DNA of 64,000 nt from positions 744,001 through 808,000 of the forward strand of contig NZ_CP011371.1 of NCBI RefSeq assembly GCF_001017435.1. The letters run 5' to 3'. Source of the stretch: Caldimonas brevitalea (GTDB taxonomy: Bacteria; Pseudomonadota; Gammaproteobacteria; Burkholderiales; Burkholderiaceae_C). The notes beneath the pieces are model-generated. The model saw nothing but the letters and a program-made list of their open reading frames with translations. It made no database searches and was not told where the DNA came from. Shown one piece after another: positions 1 through 8,204 of this stretch (position 1 is its first letter; every line of letters starts with the position of its first letter). Made by a program: the position numbers and the translations under genes.

Positions 1-259
1 TTTTGAACATCGGAATCATTGACGCCGTTTGGAGTCGCGGGAGGCGCAAGACATGCTCAGCAAGCCTCCCCTGTCAAGGCTCGGAATCATCCGTCCCCCT
101 CACGGGGGGCGTGACATTCTTGCGACAGGCAAGTAGCGCAGCACAGGGCAGAATCCGTGCCGGCGGATCGCGTCGCTGCATGTACACCTTCCTGCGCGGC
201 GAGCGATGGCTCATAGCAGCCTCAACTCATTCACCACATAACGATTCAGGAGATCTCTC

Positions 260-1567
260 ATGACCAAGACGTCCTCCCCCTGGGTGCGCACTGCGGTGGC
301 ACTGGCACTGGCCAGCGCGGTCGGCGGCGCCGGCGCCTCCGGCCTGGTGTTCGGCACGCAGAGCGCGAGCAACATGGGGGTCGCCAACGCCGGCGCCGCA
401 GCCGTGTTCGACGCTTCGACCATTTTCACCAACCCCGCCGGCCTGACGCGGTTGAAGGGCACGCAGGTGTCGGGCGCGCTGAACCTGGTGTTCCCCGACG
501 GCAGCTTCACCGACAGCGGCTCGACCACCGGCACCGGCCGGCCCATCCAGGGTGAGACCAAGGCCGAGTTCAGCAGCTCGGTGATCGTGCCGCACGCCTA
601 TGCCAGTCACGAGCTGCAGCCGGGCCTGGTCGCCGGCATCGGCCTGTTCGTGCCCTACGGCTCGGCGACCGAATACGACGACAACTGGACCGGCCGCTAC
701 CACTCGACTGAAAGCGAGCTGAAAAGCGTCAACCTCAACCCCTCGATCGCCTGGAAGGCGAACGAGCAATGGTCGGTCGGTGGCGGCATCAGCCTGCAGT
801 ACGTCAAGGGCCGCATCAGCAAGGCGATCGACTTCGGCAGCCAGATCGGCGGGCCTGCAGCCGCCAACCCTGCCTTCGATGGCAACGTCACCGTCACCGG
901 CGACGACTGGGGCTTCGGCTTCAACCTGGGCGTGATGTTCGAGCCGACGCCCGACACCCGCATCGGCGCGGCCTACCGATCGAAGATCAAGCACAAGGTG
1001 ACCGGCGACGCCGACTTCACGCTGCCGCAGGCGCTGGCCAGCAACCCGGCGGTGGCGGCGCGCTTCGCCGACACCGACGCGCGACTGGACCTGACCATGC
1101 CCGAGTCGCTGACCGTGCATGCCTTCCACCAGATCGACGCGCGCTGGGCCATCATGGGCGACATCACCCACACCCGCCACTCGCGCCTCCAGGAACTGCG
1201 CATCAAGCTGCGCGGCAACAACGACTCGGTCGTGCCGACCGACTGGAAGGACGCCACCCGCTACAGCATCGGCGCCACCTACAAGTACAACGAAGCCCTC
1301 ACGCTGCGTGCCGGTCTGGCCTACGACGAGTCGCCCGAAGACGACCAGAACCGCATTGCCAACATCCCCGACAACGATCGCACCTGGATCGCCGGTGGCG
1401 CGTCTTATGCCTTCGACGCCAACCGCACGCTGGACGTCGCGCTGGCCTACGTGAAGCTGAAGGACAGCTCGATCGCGCAGCAGGACGTGGCGAGCAAGGC
1501 GGTCGTGCGCGGCAACTACGACGTTCATTCCTACGTGTTGGGCCTGCAGTACAACCAGCGCTTCTGA
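260..1567 (+). CDS. FadL/OmpP1-family outer-membrane transport protein
   Basis: Beta-barrel outer-membrane channel of the FadL/TodX family, which passes long-chain fatty acids or other hydrophobic compounds across the outer membrane. An N-terminal signal peptide (about residues 1-26, ending in an AGAS-type site) is followed by the family's N-terminal plug signature: a Gly/Ala/Ser-rich stretch ending in NPAGL at about residue 60. The rest is alternating amphipathic strands, and the protein ends in Phe, as barrels recognised by BAM do. Length (435 aa) is normal for the family. The start is set by an AGGAG box about 8 nt before the ATG. It is monocistronic, with a strong hairpin right after the stop. 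Substrate is unknown: no fad or aromatic-catabolism genes lie beside it. Confidence 0.9.
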   Translation: MTKTSSPWVRTAVALALASAVGGAGASGLVFGTQSASNMGVANAGAAAVFDASTIFTNPAGLTRLKGTQVSGALNLVFPDGSFTDSGSTTGTGRPIQGETKAEFSSSVIVPHAYASHELQPGLVAGIGLFVPYGSATEYDDNWTGRYHSTESELKSVNLNPSIAWKANEQWSVGGGISLQYVKGRISKAIDFGSQIGGPAAANPAFDGNVTVTGDDWGFGFNLGVMFEPTPDTRIGAAYRSKIKHKVTGDADFTLPQALASNPAVAARFADTDARLDLTMPESLTVHAFHQIDARWAIMGDITHTRHSRLQELRIKLRGNNDSVVPTDWKDATRYSIGATYKYNEALTLRAGLAYDESPEDDQNRIANIPDNDRTWIAGGASYAFDANRTLDVALAYVKLKDSSIAQQDVASKAVVRGNYDVHSYVLGLQYNQRF

Positions 1568-1578
1568 GCTGAGTTGAA

Positions 1579-1608
1579 AGCCGGGGGCAGTGAAGGCTGC
1601 CCCCGGCT
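1579..1608. terminator. 12-bp perfect hairpin between convergent genes
   Basis: Arms 1579-1590 and 1597-1608 are perfect reverse complements (12 bp, G/C-rich) around a 6-nt loop. It starts 12 nt after the FadL stop and lies 7 nt beyond the stop of the convergent gene, so it can serve both. There is no clear U-run, so this is terminator-like from structure alone. Confidence 0.75.
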
Positions 1609-1615
1609 GCTCACG

Positions 1616-3007
1616 TCACGGCCGTGCGGCCAACCGGCGGGCCGGCGCCTCGGTGTCGGCCAGCAACTGGTCGAGTACGTTGCGCGTGATGCGCTCCACC
1701 CGCGCATCCTGCCCGCTTGCCAGCACCTGTGCCCAGTCGGTGGTGCCCACGGTGAACACCGTGCCGCCGGGCGAGAACACGCCCATCGTGGCCGCATGTA
1801 CGCCCTCGCGTGCCGCAAGGCCTTCCCGGGGCGGCAATTCCTGCCACTCGGGCCCGAGCGGCGCAGCGGCCAGCAACTGGAAGCCGGGCGGCGTGCCGGT
1901 CCGGTGGGCGTCCTCGGCCAACACCGCGACGCCGGTCTCCGGGTCGATGTGCGACAGCGGCGCGCCGTCGCATTCATAGCCGACCAGCGGTGGCGCGGTG
2001 TCGTGCCCGAAGCGCTCGCCGCGGCGCAATTGTGTCCCCTCGAACACCCAATGATCGGGTTGCTGCACGCGGTAGCCGTCGCCGTGACGCGGGCCATCCC
2101 ACCAGCCGCCGCCATGGCGGTAGCTGACGCCGGTGAGGCTGTCTTCGGGGCGGCCCGCGCCGGTGTTCGACCACCAATGATCGAGCGCGCCGCGCGGGCC
2201 GCCCTGATGGCACACCAGCGCGCCGCCGTCGTCGACCAGGTGCACCCGCCACCAGCAGAGGTTGGCGCCGAAGAACGCGACGTTCCCGCCGCGTGCCACA
2301 TAGGCTTCGACATGGTCGCGCGTCGGCTCGCTCCAGTATTCGTCGTGCCCGACGCTCACCATCAGCCGGTAGCGGTCGCACAGGCGCGCGTCGTGGTGCA
2401 GGTCGAGGTCGCAGCAGAACTCGGGCTGGTAGCCGCGGCGCAGCAACCATTGGATGAAGAGCGCGTCCCAGTGCGCGAAGGTCTGGCGTGGCGAGCCGAG
2501 GTCGTAGTGGTCGAGGGCACCCCAGGTGTCGCCGCCAATGCCGCCGCCGGGCCGTCGCAGCGACACCTTGCTGCCCGGTGGCTCGACCGACCTGACTGGG
2601 TCGACATAAAAGCAGCCGCCGCCGGTGCAGTTGTAGGCGTGGTAAGTGGCCAGCGGGATCTTGTACAGCAGCCCGGCGCGGCCGCGGCCGCGCACGACAA
2701 ACAGGGCCGATGCCGGCTCGCACAAGCCCTGGAATGCGACGGCCTCGGGCTCCTGCAGGTGCGCGACGTAAACGGCCGACGGCCAGTCGTGCGGAAGGTC
2801 GAACCGGTAGGCCGGCCAGTGCCAGTCGCTGGCGGGCCCCTCGGGCGAGGCCGAGGCCCCGGGCTGCCAGTCGGACTGCCATACCGGGACGAAACCGTCG
2901 CCCCAGCGGTAGACACACACGCGAAAGCGCGGCGCGTCGGTCGCGACGTGCAGCACCAGCGGCTCCCCCGGCGCCAGGCTGGGCTGTCCCGGATACCCGC
3001 GGATCAT
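1616..3007 (-). CDS. N,N-dimethylformamidase large-subunit-like protein
   Basis: About 463 aa. The sequence carries the hallmark of the family whose best-known member is the large (beta) subunit of N,N-dimethylformamidase, an iron-dependent amide hydrolase: a GHDEYW motif at about residues 217-222 followed by a conserved block containing NVAFFGAN and WWRVHL. An early YHAYNCTGG segment is also typical. The ATG at 3007 was chosen because it lies 13 nt after the stop of the upstream carbamoyltransferase gene and gives a normal N-terminus (MIRGYPG); longer in-frame extensions run back into that gene. No small DMFase subunit is adjacent, so the true substrate is probably not DMF. The tight spacing suggests cotranscription with the carbamoyltransferase and a shared substrate (inference). 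Confidence 0.8.
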   Translation of the reverse strand: MIRGYPGQPSLAPGEPLVLHVATDAPRFRVCVYRWGDGFVPVWQSDWQPGASASPEGPASDWHWPAYRFDLPHDWPSAVYVAHLQEPEAVAFQGLCEPASALFVVRGRGRAGLLYKIPLATYHAYNCTGGGCFYVDPVRSVEPPGSKVSLRRPGGGIGGDTWGALDHYDLGSPRQTFAHWDALFIQWLLRRGYQPEFCCDLDLHHDARLCDRYRLMVSVGHDEYWSEPTRDHVEAYVARGGNVAFFGANLCWWRVHLVDDGGALVCHQGGPRGALDHWWSNTGAGRPEDSLTGVSYRHGGGWWDGPRHGDGYRVQQPDHWVFEGTQLRRGERFGHDTAPPLVGYECDGAPLSHIDPETGVAVLAEDAHRTGTPPGFQLLAAAPLGPEWQELPPREGLAAREGVHAATMGVFSPGGTVFTVGTTDWAQVLASGQDARVERITRNVLDQLLADTEAPARRLAARP

Positions 3008-3020
3008 GCGCTGCTCACCG

Positions 3021-4697
3021 TCACGGCTGGCGGGGCAGCTCGGGCTCGCTGCGCTTGCGCACCAGGAAGGGCGGCATGGCCAACGCATGCATCGGTGTGC
3101 GGCGGAAGGTTTCCAGCGCTTCGGCCGGGGTCTCGACGATGGGCTCTTCCTTGCGGTTGAACGAGGTGTTCAGCAGCACGGGCACACCGGTGCGCGCCTC
3201 GAAGGCGAGCAGCAGCGCACGCAGCAACGGGTCGTCGTGTTCCGCCACCGTTTGCAGCCGGGCGGTGCAGTCGACGTGCGTCACGGCCGGGATGATGTTG
3301 GCCGCTTCGGGCCGCACGGGGGCGGCGAACTGCATGAAGGGCGAGGGCCGGCGGATGTCGAAATAGCGGTCGGCGTGTTCGAGCAGCACGATGGGCGCGA
3401 GCGGGCGGAACCACTCGCGTTCCTTGACCTTCGAGTTGATCCAATCGCGCACATAACCCTGGCGCGGGTCGCCCAGGATGCTGCGGTGGCCCAGGGCGCG
3501 CGGGCCGAATTCGCTGCGCCCCTGGTAGAGCGCCACGACCCGGGTCTGGGCCAGCAGGTCCACGACACGGCCGACCAAATCGTCGGGCTGCTCGACGATG
3601 AGGTCGTCGCTCGCCTGCAGCGCCGCCTCGATGTCGGCGGCCCGGGGCGGCGGGCCGAGGTAGTCGTCGCGCCAGCGCCATTCGCAGGGCAGGCCGAGCA
3701 ACTCGGTCATGCCGTAGACCGCGCAGCCGATCGCGGTGCCGGCATCGCTCGGCGCCGGCGGGATGAAGATGCGCCGGAAGGGCGTCTCGCGCAGCAGCCG
3801 GTCGTTGGCCGAGCAGTTCAGGCCGGTGCCACCGGCGAAACACAGGTTGTCGGCGCCGGTGCGGGCGTGCAGCCAGCGCGCGACCTGCAGCAAGGCCTCT
3901 TCGAACGCCCGCTGGCCGGCGGCGGCGAGGTTGGCGATGTCCTTGAAGCGCGCGGTGTCGCCGCTGCTGTAGCGGAAGCGGTCGCGCTGCCGCAGGATCT
4001 CGACCCAGGCCGACGGGATGGTCACCTGTGCACCGTCCACCTCCAGCGGCGGCAGGCCCAGTGCGTCCGGGTCGCCGTGCGGAGCCAGGCCCATCACCTT
4101 GCCTTCACTGCCTTCGCCGCGGAACATCGATTGCGTCAGCAGGAAATAGAACATGCCCAGCCCGACCAGGCGCTGCTCGTCCCGCATCCACAACTGCTTG
4201 TCGAGACATTCGATGCACTGGCGGTCGACGCTGTAGAACGACGAGACCTCGCGCCAGTGGGGCGGCACGGCGGCGGCGCCCGCCCAGGCTTCGGTGAAGT
4301 CGCTGACCGGGCTGCCCTGGCCATCGACGATCATCACCGCCGCCGCGTCGAAGGGCGAGGGATGGAACACGCTGTACAGATGCGAGACGTGGTGGGAGAT
4401 GCGGGCCCGCTTGCAATCGGGCGACAGCCTCAGCACCTCGGCCAGCTCCTGCTCGTAGGCGCCCAGGTGGTCGATCTCGGCGTCCGACGAATAGCACTCG
4501 ACCACCGCGTCGATCGGCCGGTCCAGCCCTGCCAGGGCTTGCCGGTAGACCTTGCGCAAATCGTCCAGCTTGCCCCAGTGGTGCTTGTGGCGCGTCAGCC
4601 GCTCCTTCTGGATCGCGCTGATGACGCGTGAACCTTGCATCAGGCAGATGCTGGCGTCCTGGGTCCGGTTGATGCCCAGGATGATCGGCTCGTCCAT
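3021..4697 (-). CDS. Carbamoyltransferase, NodU/CmcH family
   Basis: About 558 aa. This family transfers a carbamoyl group from carbamoyl phosphate to a hydroxyl via a carbamoyl-adenylate. The N-terminal Kae1-like ASKHA domain begins LGINRTQDASICL. The metal-binding HHVSH motif is at about residues 102-106, followed by VDGQGS. The C-terminal YrdC-like domain carries EFGPRALGHRSIL and ends with the family's NTSFN segment. The ATG at 4697 (MDEPIILG) is preferred because the N-terminus then matches the family; a 42-residue upstream extension has no family character. NodU and CmcH modify Nod factors and cephamycin; here no biosynthetic cluster surrounds it, only the dimethylformamidase-like gene 13 nt downstream. 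Confidence 0.88.
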   Translation of the reverse strand: MDEPIILGINRTQDASICLMQGSRVISAIQKERLTRHKHHWGKLDDLRKVYRQALAGLDRPIDAVVECYSSDAEIDHLGAYEQELAEVLRLSPDCKRARISHHVSHLYSVFHPSPFDAAAVMIVDGQGSPVSDFTEAWAGAAAVPPHWREVSSFYSVDRQCIECLDKQLWMRDEQRLVGLGMFYFLLTQSMFRGEGSEGKVMGLAPHGDPDALGLPPLEVDGAQVTIPSAWVEILRQRDRFRYSSGDTARFKDIANLAAAGQRAFEEALLQVARWLHARTGADNLCFAGGTGLNCSANDRLLRETPFRRIFIPPAPSDAGTAIGCAVYGMTELLGLPCEWRWRDDYLGPPPRAADIEAALQASDDLIVEQPDDLVGRVVDLLAQTRVVALYQGRSEFGPRALGHRSILGDPRQGYVRDWINSKVKEREWFRPLAPIVLLEHADRYFDIRRPSPFMQFAAPVRPEAANIIPAVTHVDCTARLQTVAEHDDPLLRALLLAFEARTGVPVLLNTSFNRKEEPIVETPAEALETFRRTPMHALAMPPFLVRKRSEPELPRQP

Positions 4698-4867
4698 CGC
4701 TTCCTCGCTTTCCTCATGCTGATTCATCTGCATGGAAAGGCCGAGGCCCCGCCACGGCGCGTCGGCCAAGGTGACGGCGAGCGGTCTCGTGTCGCCCACC
4801 GTCGGCGTGTCGAAGCGCTTCACGGCAGTAGCAATCTGCGTGCGGAGGATGCGAGAAGAAACGGAAG

Positions 4868-4898
4868 CGCCCTGCTGCGCAAAAAGCGCAACAGGGCG
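4868..4898 (-). terminator. Hairpin downstream of the PhoX-type gene
   Basis: Arms 4868-4880 and 4886-4898 pair with one mismatch around an AAAAA loop (CGCCCTG and TGCGC blocks). On the minus strand it is followed by a pyrimidine-rich stretch. It is the second of two hairpins between the phosphatase stop and the carbamoyltransferase start. Confidence 0.6.
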
Positions 4899-4933
4899 TT
4901 TAGGCCGGTGATGGGGCGGCCCGAGGCGGCCGC

Positions 4934-4959
4934 GAGTGCCCGGCGAGGCCCGGGCACTC
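4934..4959 (-). terminator. 10-bp perfect hairpin after the PhoX-type gene
   Basis: GAGTGCCCGG at 4934-4943 pairs perfectly with 4950-4959 across a 6-nt loop. It starts 14 nt past the stop of the minus-strand phosphatase. Together with the next hairpin it insulates the carbamoyltransferase cassette from upstream transcription. Confidence 0.7.
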
Positions 4960-4973
4960 TCGTTGGCGGACGA

Positions 4974-6860
4974 TCAGGCGCCGACCGGCTTGGCTTCCTT
5001 GTGACGCACGACGATGGTCGCGGAGCGGCCCGGCAGGATCGGGTTCTGCCCCGGCTGGTTCGACGGCCACGCGCCGAGCGCGGAGGACGGGTGCTGAATG
5101 TTGATGAAGAAGGTCTTCAGGTCCGGCGTGTAGGCGAGGCCGGTGATCTCGCAGCCGTCAGGGCCGACCAGGAAGCGGCGCGACGCGCGACTCTTCTGGT
5201 CGACGTAGTACATCGCGTTGTTGCCGAAGACGCTGGTGGTCGACGCGCTGGTGCTGGCGTCGGTCTGCACCCACAGACGGCCTTGCGGGTCGACGCGCAG
5301 GCCGTCCGGGCTCGAGAACGTGTCGCCGACGATGTTGCCCTTGAGGTTGTCCTCGGCCAGGCTGGGGTCGCCGGCCAGCAGGAACAGTTCCCACTTGAAG
5401 GTGGTGGCGGTCGGCGCATCGCCGGCCTCGGTCCACTGCACGATGTGGCCGTGCTTGTTGCTGACGCGCGGGTTGGCCGGGTCGGTGACCGTGCGACCGC
5501 CGTTGTTCGTCAACGTCATGTAGATCTTCTTGTCCAGGCCCACCGTGACCCATTCCGGGCGGTCCATCAGCGTCGCGCCCGCAACCCGGGCAGCGGCCTT
5601 GGTGTTGAGCAACACGTCGGCCTGGGTCAGGAAGTCGATCGTCTCATCGTCTGCCGCACCCTGCGTCTCGTTGCCGGGATCGACGGCGCCCGCGGTCAGG
5701 CCGCTCTGGCCCTGCACCAGCGGCAGCCACTGGCCGGTGCCATCGGCATTGAACTTGGCCGCGTAGAGGACACCGTCGTCGAGCAGGTTGGCGTTGGCGG
5801 CGCGGTTGTTCAGGTCGACCTTGCCGTTGGGCACGAACTTGTAGACGCAGCCGGGCGTGGAGTCGTCGCCGAGGTAGAACGCGACGCGGTTGTCGGCGCC
5901 CATCAGGTAGGCAGTGTTCTCGTGGTCGAAGCGGCCCAGCGCGGTCCGCTTGACCGGCAGGCCGGACAACTGGCCCAGCGGGTCGATCTCGACCACCCAG
6001 CCATAGCCTTCTTCGGCTTGCGATGGGTCGAGGTAGTTGTTGGTGGTTTCTTCACAGGTGAGATAGGTGCCCCACGGCGTGTGGCCGCTGGAGCAGTTGT
6101 TCAGCGTGCCGATCACCGTGTTGCCGACCGCCGACTTGGCCGGGCCGCTGACGTTGTAGGTCGAGTTGCCGGTGTAGCGCTTGTTGTACTTCGAGTCTTT
6201 CTTGACGGCCCACTTGCCGTCGGCACCGACGGCGACCTCGATCACCGAGACGCCGACCGACGACAGGGCCAGCTTCTTCTGTTCGGCGGTCGCCGTCTCC
6301 GGCTTGAACTCGAACAGCGCCGGAAAGAGCACGGCGACTTCCGGTGCCTCGTGGTTGATCGCGAGCAGGCCGCCCTTGTTGGGGTCGACACCCGGAATCT
6401 CGAAGAAGTGCATGCCGTCGTGTTGACCGCCGGCCATCTTTTCAGTGTCGCCGGAGCCGAAGAAGCTCCCGGCGAAGGCGGCCGAGCCGGCGACGCAGGC
6501 GTCGCCAGCGGCATACATCACCTCGACGGTGTAATTGGCCGGCACGACCACCTGCGCGCCGGTGGCCTTGTCGATCTTCGAGAAGGTGACGTCGTAGCTG
6601 TCGGCGGGGGCCGGGCCGGGCGCGGGCGCCGGAGCCGGGGCGGCATCATCGTCATCACCGCCGCCGCAGGCGGTCAACAGTCCGGAACCGAAGGCGGCCG
6701 CGATGGTGGCGCCGAGGGAGCCTTTCAGCAGGCTGCGCCGCTGCACCTGGGCGTCGCGCAGCACGTCTTCGAACATCTGGCCCGGCACGGTGCCGGCGGA
6801 TTCCTTGCGGCCCATCGCGGCGGCGAACTCGGCGCGCAGGCGGTCGGTGATATAGGACAT
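4974..6860 (-). CDS. phoX: PhoX-type (DUF839) Tat-exported phosphatase
   Basis: 628 aa. PhoX phosphatases are monomeric Ca/Fe-dependent phosphomonoesterases exported folded by the Tat pathway. Seen here: twin arginines at residues 41-42 in RRSLLKGSLGATIAAAFG followed by a hydrophobic stretch and a Cys/Gly/Asp-rich linker with an Ala-Pro repeat. The body carries the conserved blocks NHEAPEV, HTPWGTYLTCEE, FDHENTAYLMG, PGCVYKFVPNG and PEWVTVG. The gene starts after a Shine-Dalgarno-like AAGGAA. It is single, ended by two hairpins. A weak Pho-box-like repeat lies about 50 nt upstream. The role is probably phosphate scavenging in the periplasm. Other DUF839 proteins of this length are annotated as alkaline phosphatase without assay, so the activity is inferred from family. 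Confidence 0.88.
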   Translation of the reverse strand: MSYITDRLRAEFAAAMGRKESAGTVPGQMFEDVLRDAQVQRRSLLKGSLGATIAAAFGSGLLTACGGGDDDDAAPAPAPAPGPAPADSYDVTFSKIDKATGAQVVVPANYTVEVMYAAGDACVAGSAAFAGSFFGSGDTEKMAGGQHDGMHFFEIPGVDPNKGGLLAINHEAPEVAVLFPALFEFKPETATAEQKKLALSSVGVSVIEVAVGADGKWAVKKDSKYNKRYTGNSTYNVSGPAKSAVGNTVIGTLNNCSSGHTPWGTYLTCEETTNNYLDPSQAEEGYGWVVEIDPLGQLSGLPVKRTALGRFDHENTAYLMGADNRVAFYLGDDSTPGCVYKFVPNGKVDLNNRAANANLLDDGVLYAAKFNADGTGQWLPLVQGQSGLTAGAVDPGNETQGAADDETIDFLTQADVLLNTKAAARVAGATLMDRPEWVTVGLDKKIYMTLTNNGGRTVTDPANPRVSNKHGHIVQWTEAGDAPTATTFKWELFLLAGDPSLAEDNLKGNIVGDTFSSPDGLRVDPQGRLWVQTDASTSASTTSVFGNNAMYYVDQKSRASRRFLVGPDGCEITGLAYTPDLKTFFINIQHPSSALGAWPSNQPGQNPILPGRSATIVVRHKEAKPVGA

Positions 6861-6909
6861 CGCGGTTCCTTGTTGTGGGGATCGAGCGGCCGGATGCTAG
6901 TCAGCGGAT

Positions 6910-6927
6910 ATGAAGCCCGTGTGTCAG
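6910..6927 (-). promoter_or_regulatory. Possible degenerate Pho box upstream of the PhoX-type gene
   Basis: Read on the minus strand, this is CTGACAC-ACGG-GCTTCAT. The PhoB consensus is two CTGTCAT heptamers 4 nt apart; the first half matches 5 of 7 and the second 4 of 7 with the correct spacing. It lies about 50 nt before the start codon. This is a weak match and may be chance. Confidence 0.25.
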
Positions 6928-7056
6928 ATGCGCCGCTGGCGCTGTGCGCACCCCGACCTCCAGTCGGCCCGCGCGGGCCGACGAACGGTTCATATCCCTA
7001 GTCCGGGGTATTGCCAGCGCCGCCTCGGCCGGGCATCCTGCGCCCCGAACCGGTCA

Positions 7057-7126
7057 CCGCCACGGCGGCCGGTCATGCACACATGAAACAAGTATTTCGG
7101 GCGCCGTGCCGCCACGGCGGCCGGTC
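7057..7126. repeat. 18-bp direct repeat, each copy a small hairpin
   Basis: The 18-mer CCGCCACGGCGGCCGGTC occurs exactly at 7057-7074 and again at 7109-7126, 52 bp apart start to start. The first 12 nt of each copy form an inverted repeat (CCGCC-AC-GGCGG). Both copies lie in the leader region of the lipoprotein gene starting at 7169. Confidence 0.7.
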
Positions 7127-7168
7127 GGTCATCGGGGAGCCGCAGTGCGCGCAGCAAACAAAGATCAG

Positions 7169-7963
7169 ATGAAAACCGCAGCCCTCGTCGTGCTGCTGGC
7201 CGCGGCCATGGTGGCCGGATGTGGCGAGAAGAAGACCGAACTGGGGCAGGGCGGCTCGGTGGTGGCCGGCTCGGCCGGCCCGGCCGGCGCGCAAGGCGCG
7301 GATAGCCAATTGGTGCGCTGCAGCGCACCGGTCGCGACGCTGGCCCTGGCAGAGAACCCGGACGGCTACACGATGCACAGCAACTACCGGCTGCCGTCGT
7401 CGCCGGTGCCGTTGATCAAGCTGATCGCGCAGCAAAGCGGCTGTTTCAGGGTGGTCGACCGGGCGGCCGGCCTGCGCGGCACGGTGCAGGAGCAGGAACT
7501 GAAAGAAGCCGGCATCTTGCGCTCGGCGTCGACGGTGGCCAAGGGCAAGGGCTACGAAGCGCAGTACACGCTGGTGCCCAGCCTGACCTTCAGCGAGCAG
7601 GACGCCGGCCGTGGCCTGGGCGGCATCATCGCGTCCATCCCGGTGCTGCGCAACATGGCCGGGTTTGCCGAGCAGGTCAAGTTCAAGGAGGCCCAGGTGG
7701 CCCTCATGCTGACCGACAACGAAACCACCGAACAGCTTGCCGCCGCCACCGGGGCTGCCCGCACCACCGACCTCGGTCTCGGCGGGCTGGCCTTCGGCAA
7801 ACTGGGCGGCGCGGGCGGCATGGGTTGGAGCAACACGAACGAAGGCAAGGTGATCGCGGCGGCCTTCTTCGACGCACACAACAAGCTCGTCACGCAGGTG
7901 CGCGAGCTGGCCGCCAAAGATCTGCCGCCGCCGGTGGCGACCCGGGCCAAGACGGCGGACTGA
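7169..7963 (+). CDS. CsgG/HfaB-like outer-membrane lipoprotein
   Basis: 264 aa. A lipoprotein signal peptide ends in the lipobox VAGC (Cys about residue 16). The body resembles the CsgG/HfaB fold: a segment with LIAQQSGCFRVVDR, then an RGTVQEQELKEAGILR stretch, matches the CsgG pattern in which a C-terminal helix follows a 'WF.V.(D/E)R..L' block. CsgG forms the curli export pore; HfaB anchors holdfast. Glycine-rich insertions near the end (about residues 195-215) could be a membrane-spanning hairpin. No curli subunit or CsgE/F genes are nearby, so this is probably one of the many CsgG-like lipoproteins of unknown cargo. The ATG at 7169 was chosen because it gives an intact lipoprotein signal. 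Confidence 0.7.
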   Translation: MKTAALVVLLAAAMVAGCGEKKTELGQGGSVVAGSAGPAGAQGADSQLVRCSAPVATLALAENPDGYTMHSNYRLPSSPVPLIKLIAQQSGCFRVVDRAAGLRGTVQEQELKEAGILRSASTVAKGKGYEAQYTLVPSLTFSEQDAGRGLGGIIASIPVLRNMAGFAEQVKFKEAQVALMLTDNETTEQLAAATGAARTTDLGLGGLAFGKLGGAGGMGWSNTNEGKVIAAAFFDAHNKLVTQVRELAAKDLPPPVATRAKTAD

Positions 7964-8204
7964 ACCGCAAGGGCCCGTTCGCCCCCGGTTCAGCGCTCGT
8001 ACGCCGCATTCACCAGACGTTCCGCGTGAGCTTGCTCAGGCGGTGCTTCAGCCCGAGCACGTCGATCCGTTCGATGACGGGCGGGGCGGGCCAGCAAGTC
8101 CGGCGCGCGCGTCATCGGGGCTTGCGCGTTCGGCCCTTCCAGATGCGCCTCGCGGTCGGCTCACTGCCCATGGTCGCTTATGACATCTTGATATCGTCCG
8201 CGCC

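Noticed and set aside
3..263. Open frame of 86 codons before the FadL gene
   Set aside because: Low-complexity Arg/Ser composition, no ribosome site and overlap with the real FadL start region; no family character.
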